A stretch of DNA of 6,451 nt from Lysobacteraceae bacterium (lineage in GTDB: Bacteria; Pseudomonadota; Gammaproteobacteria; Xanthomonadales; Xanthomonadaceae), in the NCBI GenBank assembly GCA_027483745.1, contig JAIXTZ010000216.1:1-6451 (forward strand), given 5' to 3'. Position numbers and translations under genes: made by a program. Of the stretch, positions 1 through 6,059 are shown piece after piece. The notes beneath the pieces were generated by a model that was not told where the DNA came from, searched no databases, and saw nothing but the letters and a program-made list of their open reading frames with translations. The first letter of the stretch is position 1. Each line of letters opens with the position of its first letter.

Positions 1-2
1 AC

Positions 3-290
<288 letters not shown>

Positions 291-330
291 TCACGACGCC
301 CACCCCGGCCACCGCGTAGCGTTTGCCGCC

Positions 331-624
331 ATGGAAGACTTCATCTTGTTCATGATGCTCGGCCTCGCGGGATCGGCGGGCCCGGCCCACATCGGCTTCC
401 GGCTGCTCGCGCACCGGCACCATCGCGATCGCGGCTGGCCGTTCGCCGAAGGCACGGAGGACGGCCAGTGGGGCTACAGCGCGTGGCTGATGAAGCGTGG
501 GTATGTCGCCGATGCGGATCGCGACATGGCCTTCTTCGGGTTCTGGGCGTTCCTCAGTGGCTGGATCGCGGCCATCGCCATCGTCTGGGCCGCGGTGATG
601 ATCGTGTTGCGGCAGTACCCCTGA
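331..624 (+). CDS. Small two-helix membrane protein, function unknown
   Basis: A 97-residue protein I cannot assign to a named family. It has a hydrophobic N-terminal segment (about residues 4-16, FILFMMLGLAGSA). A basic His/Arg-rich turn follows (about 24-34, RLLAHRHHRDR). A soluble middle rich in Trp, Gly and Asp leads to a long C-terminal hydrophobic helix (about 66-93, rich in Phe, Trp, Ala and Ile). It is probably an inner-membrane protein with two helices and a loop of about 50 residues. The frame is open further upstream to 181, but that would run inside asnS, so the ATG at 331 is preferred. No Shine-Dalgarno precedes it, and a TAGCGT hexamer at 317-322 could be a -10 box for a near-leaderless message. 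Codon use is GC-rich like the neighbours. It could be an asnS-cotranscribed gene of a narrow lineage. Confidence 0.72.
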   Translation: MEDFILFMMLGLAGSAGPAHIGFRLLAHRHHRDRGWPFAEGTEDGQWGYSAWLMKRGYVADADRDMAFFGFWAFLSGWIAAIAIVWAAVMIVLRQYP

Positions 625-637
625 ATCGGAGAGTCCC

Positions 638-1000
638 ATGAGCATGAACCGCGGCATCGAGAGCGATTTCGATGGCGAATACGACGAGCGCAGCCCGGTC
701 GTCGCCACGGCGTGGTGGGTGGCCTGTCCAGCACGCATGCTGGTCTGGGCCCGACTGCAGGTGCGCGAGTCCGGCGTCGCCGACGTGCTCGATTGCGATG
801 GGCAGGTGCTGGTGTACGACAGCGAAGACACCGCCCGCGCCGCGCTGATGGACGCCGAATTCCGCGCCCTCGACGGCTTGGACGATGACGACGTGGCGGG
901 CTGGGGCATCTTGCTCGAGGACCTGCTTCCGCCCGAGGGCGAGCACGACGATGACCTGGTGCCGCAAATGATGCGCGCCCTCGAGGTGCCGCAGCGGTGA
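638..1000 (+). CDS. Acidic 120-residue protein, function unknown
   Basis: An uncharacterised soluble protein with no signal peptide or membrane helix. Acidic clusters stand out: DFDGEYDER near residues 10-17, DGLDDDDV at 79-86 and EGEHDDD at 100-106. A beta-rich central part (about 22-65) contains TAWWVACPARMLVWARLQV and DCDGQVLVYDSED. I see no catalytic or nucleic-acid-binding motif and do not assign a function. A good Shine-Dalgarno (GGAGAG, 628-633) lies 4 bases before the ATG, and the gene begins 13 bases after its upstream neighbour. Its TGA overlaps the GTG start of the dehydrogenase-like gene in a 4-base GTGA overlap, which suggests translational coupling. A second ATG two codons downstream (644) is an alternative start. 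Confidence 0.8.
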   Translation: MSMNRGIESDFDGEYDERSPVVATAWWVACPARMLVWARLQVRESGVADVLDCDGQVLVYDSEDTARAALMDAEFRALDGLDDDDVAGWGILLEDLLPPEGEHDDDLVPQMMRALEVPQR

Positions 1001-1770
1001 GCGCGCTGGACGGACGCCTCGCGCTGGTCTGCGGCGGCTCGGCCGGCATTGGCCTCGCCTCCGCGCAGGCCCTCGCCGCGGCCGGCGCCCGCATTCGCCT
1101 GCTGGCTCGCACCGAAGCCACGCTGCGCGCCGCGCTGACGACCCTGCCGGGCCACGGTCACGGCTTCATCGTCGCCGACGCCGCGCATCCGGAATCGCTG
1201 GTGCGTCACGTTCATGCGGCCCTCGGCGACGAGCCGGTCTCGGTGCTCGTGAACAATTCCGCGGGGCCGCCCCCGGGCGCGATCGCGAATGCCACGTCTG
1301 CCCAGTTCGTCGACACGCTGCAGCAGCAGTTGCTCGCCGCGCACGCCCTCGCCCAGCGCCTGCTTCCCGGCATGCGCGCGCAGGGCTTCGGACGGATCAT
1401 CAATGTCATCTCGACCTCGGTGCGCGAACCGATCCCGAACCTCGGCGTGTCCAACACCGTGCGCTCGGCCGTTGCCGCGTGGGCGAAGACACTGGCCGGC
1501 GAAGTGGCGGCGGACGGCATCACCGTGAACTCGGTATTGCCCGGTTTCACGAAGACCGCGCGGCTCGCCCAGATCCTCGAAGGCCGGGCACGCGCGACGG
1601 GCCGCACGCTGGACGAGGTCGAGGCGGAGTTCCTGTCGGTGGTGCCGGCCGGACGCTTCGCGGAACCGTCCGAAGTGGCCGCGGCCGTGGCCTTCTATGC
1701 GTCGCCGGCCGCGGGCTACATTACGGGCACCACGCTAGCGGTCGACGGCGGCCGCACCAAGGCGCTGTGA
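997..1770 (+). CDS. SDR-family protein with non-canonical active site (beta-ketoacyl reductase-like)
   Basis: A 257-residue Rossmann-fold short-chain dehydrogenase/reductase, of typical length for classical SDRs. Cofactor-site features are present: GGSAGIG at residues 13-19 (TGxxxGIG with Thr replaced by Gly), an acidic residue in VADA near 61, and NNSAG at 86-90. Later come GRIINVISTS at 132-141, VNSVLPG at 177-183 and the C-terminal YITGTTLAVDGG. The usual YxxxK catalytic pair is replaced by S152xxxR156 (SNTVR), and the helix alpha-E Asn appears to be Gln111; Ser139 remains. This resembles the SDR subgroup described as beta-ketoacyl-ACP reductase-like without a perfect catalytic tetrad (P. 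aeruginosa Q9HYA2, A. pernix APE0912). Substrate and activity are unknown. The GTG start is supported by GAGGT at 983-987 and by the 4-base overlap with the gene before it. Confidence 0.92.
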   Translation: MSALDGRLALVCGGSAGIGLASAQALAAAGARIRLLARTEATLRAALTTLPGHGHGFIVADAAHPESLVRHVHAALGDEPVSVLVNNSAGPPPGAIANATSAQFVDTLQQQLLAAHALAQRLLPGMRAQGFGRIINVISTSVREPIPNLGVSNTVRSAVAAWAKTLAGEVAADGITVNSVLPGFTKTARLAQILEGRARATGRTLDEVEAEFLSVVPAGRFAEPSEVAAAVAFYASPAAGYITGTTLAVDGGRTKAL

Positions 1771-2111
1771 TGGCGACACCCAGCGACGAGGCCATGGACG
1801 CCCAGAATCGACGCGACAACGAACGCCTTCCCTTCGCCGCTGAAGTGCTGGTCGCGCGCCCGGACCGCGGCTGGCGCACCGCCGTGCTTGATCTGTCCGA
1901 AGGCGGCTGCGCCCTGCTGCGTCCGGCCGGATTCGAGCTGCACATCGGTGCTGTCGTGACCCTCTACTTCCTCACCCGCAACGGCCCAGGCCCCGGCGTC
2001 GGCGCGCGCGTGGCGCGGCTCGGTGCCCGTGACATCGGCTTCGAGTACCACGACGTCCAGAGCGTTCCGCCCGCCCTGCACGCGACCACGCGGTCCGCAG
2101 AGCGCCGCTGA
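1770..2111 (+). CDS. Single-domain PilZ protein (c-di-GMP receptor)
   Basis: A 113-residue protein made almost entirely of one PilZ domain, the family that binds cyclic di-GMP to control motility, pili, biofilm or secretion. Both ligand-binding signatures are intact: R15-x-x-x-R19 (RRDNER) near the N-terminus and D41-x-S43-x-x-G46 (DLSEGG) in the first strand pair, followed by beta-barrel strands ending at about DIGFEYHDVQ. No second domain, membrane helix or signal peptide is present, so it probably acts as an adaptor that binds a partner protein. The ATG shares one base with the stop of the SDR gene (TGATG), and AAGG at 1759-1762 can serve as Shine-Dalgarno, so coupling to the SDR is likely. 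An internal ATG at 1794 would still leave both motifs. The output pathway cannot be read from the sequence. Confidence 0.9.
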   Translation: MATPSDEAMDAQNRRDNERLPFAAEVLVARPDRGWRTAVLDLSEGGCALLRPAGFELHIGAVVTLYFLTRNGPGPGVGARVARLGARDIGFEYHDVQSVPPALHATTRSAERR

Positions 2112-2119
2112 TCGTCGTT

Positions 2120-2131
2120 GACGTCGACGTC
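2120..2131. repeat. 12-base palindrome GACGTCGACGTC before nei
   Basis: The intergenic stretch between pilZ and nei holds a perfect self-complementary 12-mer, which is also a tandem duplication of GACGTC. A TTGACG hexamer (2118-2123) overlaps its left edge and could act as a -35 box, but no good -10 follows at normal spacing. It could be an operator or a chance consequence of the GC-rich composition; nothing in the sequence decides this. Confidence 0.3.
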
Positions 2132-2162
2132 GCATGCATCATCGATGCCGGACGATGGCGGC

Positions 2163-2954
2163 ATGCCTGAAGGTCCTGAAATCCGCCGCGCCGCCGACGA
2201 GCTTGCCGAGGCCATCGTCGGCTCGCCCATCGTCCATGCCGAGCTGAACCTCCCGACCCTCGCTAAGCGAGCACGGTCGCTGGTCGGGCGCCGCGTGGAG
2301 TCGATCACTCCCCGCGGCAAGGCCCTGCTCACCCGTTTCGACCACGGCGTTTCTCTGTACACGCACAACCAGCTCTATGGCGTATGGCGCGTCGCCGATG
2401 CCGGCGAGCGACCGGCCACGACGCGCAGTCTGCGTGTGGTGCTGGAGTCGGCGCACAAGGCGCTGCTGCTCTACTCGGCCTCCGACATCGCCTTGCTCGA
2501 CGACGCTGGCGTTGCGGCGCACCCCTTCCTCGCCAAGCTGGGCCCCGACGTGCTCGAGGCCGGTACGACGGTCGCGGCCGTACGCAAGCGGCTGGGTGAG
2601 CCGGCCTTCGTCGGGCGCCAGCTCGGGGCGTTGCTGCTGGACCAGGGTTTCCTCGGCGGGCTGGGGAATTACCTACGCTCCGAGATCCTGTTCGACGCGG
2701 GCCTGCTGCCCATGCGGCGTCCGAAGGACCTCGATGCCGAAGAGAAGAAGCGCCTTGCCGACGCCTGCCTGCGCATCCCTCGCCTGAGTTACGCCACCCG
2801 AGGGCGGCGGGGAAAGGCCTACAGCGTGAAGGGAAGCTTCCGCTTCATGGTCTTCGATCGCGAGGGCGAACCCTGCGTCGCCTGTGGCACCACCATCGAA
2901 CGGCAGGAGGTCGGTACCCGGCGTCTCTACTGGTGCCCGCGCTGCCAGGCCTGA
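2163..2954 (+). CDS. nei: Endonuclease VIII (DNA glycosylase/AP lyase)
   Basis: A 263-residue Fpg/Nei-family base-excision repair enzyme that removes oxidised pyrimidines and cleaves the abasic site by beta,delta-elimination. It starts MPEGPEIRRAADEL, giving the N-terminal Pro2 nucleophile and catalytic Glu3 after Met removal. Lys53 lies in the TPRGKALL loop, and HNQLYGVWRV, LLYSASDI, HPFLAKLGPDVL and LLLDQGFLGGLGNYLR follow as in E. coli Nei (also 263 residues). The C-terminus carries a zinc finger, CVAC then CPRC. The NQLYGVW and SASDI motifs and the length favour Nei over Fpg/MutM. The frame is open back to 2118 and has an ATG at 2145, but those starts would bury Pro2, so 2163 is chosen although its ribosome site is weak (GGCGG, 2157-2161). 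It has its own 51-base leader after pilZ. Confidence 0.97.
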   Translation: MPEGPEIRRAADELAEAIVGSPIVHAELNLPTLAKRARSLVGRRVESITPRGKALLTRFDHGVSLYTHNQLYGVWRVADAGERPATTRSLRVVLESAHKALLLYSASDIALLDDAGVAAHPFLAKLGPDVLEAGTTVAAVRKRLGEPAFVGRQLGALLLDQGFLGGLGNYLRSEILFDAGLLPMRRPKDLDAEEKKRLADACLRIPRLSYATRGRRGKAYSVKGSFRFMVFDREGEPCVACGTTIERQEVGTRRLYWCPRCQA

Positions 2955-2981
2955 GCCTCCCCGAACCTGTCCGTACGGCCC

Positions 2982-2996
2982 GCGTAGCGGCTACGC
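2982..2996. repeat. Perfect 7+1+7 inverted repeat upstream of the aldehyde dehydrogenase
   Basis: GCGTAGC-G-GCTACGC lies in the 49-base gap between nei and the dehydrogenase, ending 7 bases before the chosen ATG. As RNA it could form a 6-pair stem with a CGG loop, but no T-run follows, so it is not a standard intrinsic terminator. Its position and symmetry fit an operator better. The left half (CGCGTAGCG, 2981-2989) also occurs at 313-321, shortly before the small membrane-protein gene, so it may instead be part of a promoter motif. Confidence 0.5.
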
Positions 2997-2997
2997 T
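2992..2997 (+). promoter_or_regulatory. Putative -10 box (TACGCT) for the catabolic gene run
   Basis: The TACGCT hexamer fits the TAnnnT pattern of a -10 element. Its spacing of 6 bases to the ATG at 3004 would place transcription initiation at or next to the start codon, giving a leaderless message. This would explain the lack of a Shine-Dalgarno before the dehydrogenase. No convincing -35 box is visible; CTGTCC at 2967-2972 is a weak candidate. The hexamer lies within the right arm of the inverted repeat, so a bound repressor would block it. This is inference from position only. Confidence 0.28.
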
Positions 2998-3003
2998 TCA
3001 TGG

Positions 3004-4440
3004 ATGACTGCGCGTTTCGCAATGCATATCGACGGCGATGACCGAGCTTCGGCGCGCGACGCCTGGCTGTCCGTGTTCGATCCCTGCACGGGCGAGGCCT
3101 GGGCTGACGTGGCGGGGGGCGATGCGGCCGATGCAGAGGCGGCCGTCGCCGCAGCGCAGCGTGCCGCCCCGGCGTGGGCTGCGCAGAAACCTTCCGAGCG
3201 TGCCCGCTGGCTGGAGCGCATCGCCGATGCGCTGGAGGCCGACGCCGAGGCTTTCGTCGCGCTCGAGTCCCGCGATACCGGCAAGCCCCTCGCGCTGTGC
3301 CGGGAGATCGAGATCCCGCGCGCCGTGGCCAACCTGCGCTTCTTCGCCGCGTCGGCTCGCACCTTCGGCAGTGAGTCGCACCACGGCGAAGCCGGCCTCA
3401 ACATCGTGTTGCGGCCGCCGCTCGGCGTCGTCGCGACGATCAGCCCCTGGAACCTGCCGCTGTACCTGTTCACGTGGAAGCTGGCGCCGGCCTTGGCCGC
3501 GGGCTGCACGGTCGTCGCCAAGCCTTCCGAGGTCACGCCGGCCACGGCGACGGCCTTCGCTCGGCTGGCGACGCGCGTGGGGCTGCCGAAAGGCGTGCTG
3601 AACGTCGTGCATGGCGAGGGCGCCGTCGTGGGCGAGGCGCTGGTGCGGCACCCGGCGGTCAAGGCGGTCAGTTTCACCGGGAGCACGGCAGTCGGCCGAC
3701 GCATCGGCGCGGTTTGCGGCGAGCAGTTGAAGAAGGTCTCGCTGGAACTCGGGGGCAAAAACGCGACGCTTGCCTTCGACGACATCGAGCCGCGCGAGGC
3801 CGTCGGGCTGGTGGCGCGTGCCGCGTTCCAGAACGCCGGGCAGATCTGCCTGTGCGGCTCGCGGCTGCTGGTGCCCCGTTCGAGGCTCGACGAATGGCGT
3901 GAGGCGCTGCGTGCGGAGCTGCCCTCGTGGACGGCCGGTCCGCCGTCCGATGCTGTGGCGCGTATCGGCCCCCTGGCCTCGGCGGTGCAGGCCACGAAAG
4001 TGCGCGCCTACCTGGCCCTCGCCGCCGAAGAAGGCGGAGCCGTGCTGGCGCAAGGCCGTGTGCTCGACAGCGCCGACCCTGCGGGATGGTGGCAGGCGCC
4101 GGCCGTGGTCGACGGCGTCGGCATCGGCAGCCGCTGCGCCACCGAGGAGATCTTCGGTCCCGTGCTCACGCTGCATGCGTTCGAGGATGAGGCCGAGGCG
4201 CTCGCGATGGCGAACGCCACGCCCTATGGATTGTCCGCAACGGTGCTCACGAAAGACCTCGCCCGTGCGCACCGCGTCGCCGCTGCGCTCGACGTCGGGC
4301 TGGTGTGGATCAACACCTGGATGCAGCGCGACCTGCGAGTGCCTTTCGGCGGCAACCGCCACTCGGGCGTCGGCCGCGAAGGCGGCTGGGACGCGATGCG
4401 ATTCTTCACCGAAGCGAGGACGGTATGCCTGGCCACCTGA
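3004..4440 (+). CDS. Aldehyde dehydrogenase, probable 2-aminomuconate semialdehyde dehydrogenase
   Basis: An NAD(P)-dependent aldehyde dehydrogenase of 478 residues, normal length for the superfamily. All key residues are present: N150 in SPWN, K173 in VAKPSE, E248 in LELGGK, the catalytic C282 in NAGQICLCGSR, E382 in TEEIFGPV, and the C-terminal PFGGNRHSGVGREGG. The GQICLCGSR active-site context and RFF at 112-114 resemble the hydroxymuconic/aminomuconic semialdehyde dehydrogenases. With the dioxygenase and RidA-type deaminase downstream, the likely step is 2-aminomuconate 6-semialdehyde to 2-aminomuconate. Another aldehyde substrate, such as betaine aldehyde or 2-hydroxymuconate semialdehyde, cannot be excluded. 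The frame is open to 2884 inside nei, so 3004 is preferred; a second ATG at 3022 is possible. No Shine-Dalgarno is seen. The 3' end overlaps the carbonic anhydrase gene by 16 bases. Confidence 0.88.
   Translation: MTARFAMHIDGDDRASARDAWLSVFDPCTGEAWADVAGGDAADAEAAVAAAQRAAPAWAAQKPSERARWLERIADALEADAEAFVALESRDTGKPLALCREIEIPRAVANLRFFAASARTFGSESHHGEAGLNIVLRPPLGVVATISPWNLPLYLFTWKLAPALAAGCTVVAKPSEVTPATATAFARLATRVGLPKGVLNVVHGEGAVVGEALVRHPAVKAVSFTGSTAVGRRIGAVCGEQLKKVSLELGGKNATLAFDDIEPREAVGLVARAAFQNAGQICLCGSRLLVPRSRLDEWREALRAELPSWTAGPPSDAVARIGPLASAVQATKVRAYLALAAEEGGAVLAQGRVLDSADPAGWWQAPAVVDGVGIGSRCATEEIFGPVLTLHAFEDEAEALAMANATPYGLSATVLTKDLARAHRVAAALDVGLVWINTWMQRDLRVPFGGNRHSGVGREGGWDAMRFFTEARTVCLAT
4416..4420 (+). 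promoter_or_regulatory. Ribosome binding site fixing the carbonic anhydrase start
   Basis: GAGGA lies 4 bases before the ATG at 4425, inside the last codons of the aldehyde dehydrogenase. It supports that start over more upstream in-frame ATGs (for example 4305), which would add about 40 residues not found in the family. Confidence 0.55.
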
Positions 4441-5081
4441 TCAAGAGCAACCGCGAGTGGGCGGCCAAGGTGAAGGCCGAGGACCCCGAGTTCTTCAAGC
4501 GGCTCTCGCGCCAGCAGGCGCCCGAATACCTGTGGATCGGTTGTTCCGATTCCCGCGTGCCGGCCAACCAGATCTGCGGCCTGTTGCCCGGCGAGGTGTT
4601 CGTCCATCGCAACATCGCGAACGTCGTCGTCCACACCGACCTGAACTGCCTGTCGGTGATCCAGTTCGCCGTCGACGTGCTGAAGGTGCGCTGCATCCTG
4701 GTCGTCGGCCACTACGGCTGCGGCGGCGTGCATGCCGCCCTCAAGGGGCAGCGCGTGGGCCTCGCCGACAACTGGATCCGCCATGTCGGCGACGTGGCCG
4801 ACAAGCACGCGGGCAGCCTCGCCCAGTGCGAGCTCGAATCGCTGCGCCATGCGCGACTCTGCGAACTGAACGTGATCGAGCAGACCCGCAATGTCTGCCT
4901 GACGACGATCGTGCAGGACGCTTGGGCGCGTGGGCAGAACCTCTCCGTCCACGGCTGGGTGTACAGCCTGCACGACGGACGGGTGCGCGAGCTCGCGATG
5001 GACGTGCGCAGCAGCGACGCGGTCGAGCCCACCTACGCCGAAGCCATTGCCCGCCTGCAGAAGCGTGAGGTGCTGGCATGA
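4425..5081 (+). CDS. can: Beta-class carbonic anhydrase (Can type)
   Basis: A 218-residue cytoplasmic zinc enzyme that interconverts CO2 and bicarbonate, close in length to E. coli Can (220). The zinc ligands are C40, D42, H96 and C99, in WIGCSDSRVPA and GHYGCGGV, with R44 forming the Asp-Arg dyad. LLPGEVFVHRNIANVV and DLNCLSVIQFAVDVLKV are also family hallmarks, as is the C-terminal VHGWVYSLHDGRV. The gene overlaps the aldehyde dehydrogenase by 16 bases and the following deaminase by 4 bases (ATGA), so the three are almost certainly cotranscribed. Its place inside a catabolic run, with a bicarbonate permease gene two genes further on, suggests it processes CO2 released by the pathway or supplies HCO3- to carboxylases. 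That role is inferred; the enzyme identity is firm. Confidence 0.96.
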   Translation: MPGHLIKSNREWAAKVKAEDPEFFKRLSRQQAPEYLWIGCSDSRVPANQICGLLPGEVFVHRNIANVVVHTDLNCLSVIQFAVDVLKVRCILVVGHYGCGGVHAALKGQRVGLADNWIRHVGDVADKHAGSLAQCELESLRHARLCELNVIEQTRNVCLTTIVQDAWARGQNLSVHGWVYSLHDGRVRELAMDVRSSDAVEPTYAEAIARLQKREVLA

Positions 5082-5503
5082 GCGGGGTCGTACACGCCGC
5101 CGCGGCGCCAAAGGCCGTCGGCCGCTATCCTCATGCCCGTCGCGTGGGCGACCTGTTGTTCCTCTCCGGCATCGGGCCGCGCGATCCGGCCACGAATGGC
5201 GTCCCCGGCAACGTGCTCGATGCGGATGGCCGACTGGTGGCGTACGACATCGTCGCCCAGTGCCACTCGGTGTTCGCGAACGTGCGTTCCGTGCTCGAGG
5301 CCAGCGGGGCGTGCTGGGAGGACCTCGTCGATATCACCGTCTACCTCACCGACATGGCGCGCGACTTCCCGGCCTACAACGCGGTGTGGGCCGAGTATTT
5401 CCCCGATGTCGACACCGGACCCTGCCGGACGACCCTCGGCATCACCGCGCTGCCGACGCCGATCGCCATCGAACTGAAGTGCGTCGCCGCGCTTCGACGC
5501 TGA
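5078..5503 (+). CDS. RidA-family protein, probable 2-aminomuconate deaminase
   Basis: A 141-residue YjgF/YER057c/UK114 (RidA) family protein, somewhat longer than E. coli RidA (128) because of an N-terminal extension. The RidA carboxylate-binding Arg is kept as R117 in PCRTTLGI, and E132 lies in [55 protein letters not shown] and [14 protein letters not shown] resemble the 2-aminomuconate deaminases of nitrobenzoate and aminophenol degraders (NbaF/AmnD type) more than housekeeping RidA. The inferred reaction is hydrolytic deamination of 2-aminomuconate to 4-oxalocrotonate plus ammonia, right after the neighbouring aldehyde dehydrogenase step. GAGGT (5067-5071) sits 6 bases before the ATG, which overlaps the stop of the carbonic anhydrase gene by 4 bases. 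A general enamine/imine deaminase is the alternative. Confidence 0.86.
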   Translation: MSGVVHAAAAPKAVGRYPHARRVGDLLFLSGIGPRDPATNGVPGNVLDADGRLVAYDIVAQCHSVFANVRSVLEASGACWEDLVDITVYLTDMARDFPAYNAVWAEYFPDVDTGPCRTTLGITALPTPIAIELKCVAALRR

Positions 5504-5528
5504 ATCCCCTTCCCTTCCCGAGGCCCCG

Positions 5529-6059
5529 ATGCTCGGCAACGCCTTCAACCTCCAGGCCTGGATCGACGAACACCGCCACCTGCTGAAACCGCCGGTGGGC
5601 AACAAGTGCATCGTCGCCGGGGACTACATCGTGATGATCGTCGGTGGGCCCAACGAGCGCGACGATTTCCACATCGAGGAGGGGCCGGAGTGGTTCCAGC
5701 AGCTCGAGGGCGAGATGGTGCTCCGTGTGCAGGAGGAGGGTCGCGTGCGCGACATCCCGATCCGTGCCGGCGAGTGCTTCTACCTGCCGCCGCGCGTGCC
5801 GCATTCGCCGCAGCGCAAGCCGGAATCGGTCGGCCTGGTGATCGAACGCAAGCGAACGGCCGGCGAGCTCGATGGGCTGCGCTGGTATTGCGCCGCCTGC
5901 AACCACCCCGTTTACGAGGAGTTCTTCGTGCTGGACAACATCGAAACGCAGTTCGGCGCCGTGTTCGACCGCTGCTACCGCTCCTTGGCGCACCGGACCT
6001 GCAGCCGGTGCGGCCACGTGAACCCCGCGCCGGCGCGCTACAGCGGGGAGGCGGCGTGA
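5529..6059 (+). CDS. nbaC: 3-hydroxyanthranilate 3,4-dioxygenase
   Basis: A 176-residue cupin dioxygenase that opens the ring of 3-hydroxyanthranilate with O2 to give 2-amino-3-carboxymuconate semialdehyde. It matches the bacterial enzyme of Cupriavidus metallidurans (174 residues). The catalytic iron ligands are H48, E54 and H92. The substrate-binding residues correspond to R44 (PNERDDFH), R96 (HSPQR) and E106 (LVIERKR). A second, rubredoxin-like iron site is intact as C121/C124 (CAAC) and C158/C161 (CSRC), the feature of bacterial forms. LLKPPVGNK and VGGPNERDD are further hallmarks. GAGG at 5520-5523 lies 5 bases before the ATG, after a 25-base gap from the deaminase gene. The stop overlaps the GTG of the permease gene (GTGA). 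Orthologues are also called haaO or kynurenine-pathway HAO. Confidence 0.97.
   Translation: MLGNAFNLQAWIDEHRHLLKPPVGNKCIVAGDYIVMIVGGPNERDDFHIEEGPEWFQQLEGEMVLRVQEEGRVRDIPIRAGECFYLPPRVPHSPQRKPESVGLVIERKRTAGELDGLRWYCAACNHPVYEEFFVLDNIETQFGAVFDRCYRSLAHRTCSRCGHVNPAPARYSGEAA

Noticed and set aside
2982..2999. Inverted repeat as an intrinsic terminator of nei
   Set aside because: The stem is only six pairs with a three-base loop, and the following bases (TTCATGG) are not a T-tract.
2884..3003. Dehydrogenase start at 2884, overlapping nei by about 70 bases
   Set aside because: The extra N-terminus is Arg/Pro-rich, corresponds to the nei zinc-finger region read in another frame, and is not part of the ALDH fold.
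2998..4362. Very long open frame on the minus strand opposite the aldehyde dehydrogenase
   Set aside because: Arg/Gly/Ala-rich translation with no recognisable motif, antisense to a gene with complete catalytic residues. It is typical of stop-poor GC-rich DNA.
3770..5068. Plus-strand open frame overlapping the dehydrogenase and carbonic anhydrase in a third frame
   Set aside because: Arg/Pro-rich translation with no domain signature; both real genes in the region have intact family motifs in other frames.
5078..6059. Quinolinate/NAD biosynthesis as the purpose of the dioxygenase
   Set aside because: ACMS can cyclise to quinolinate, but no nadC-type gene is present and the neighbouring dehydrogenase and deaminase point to degradation. 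It is not fully excluded because flanking genes are unseen.
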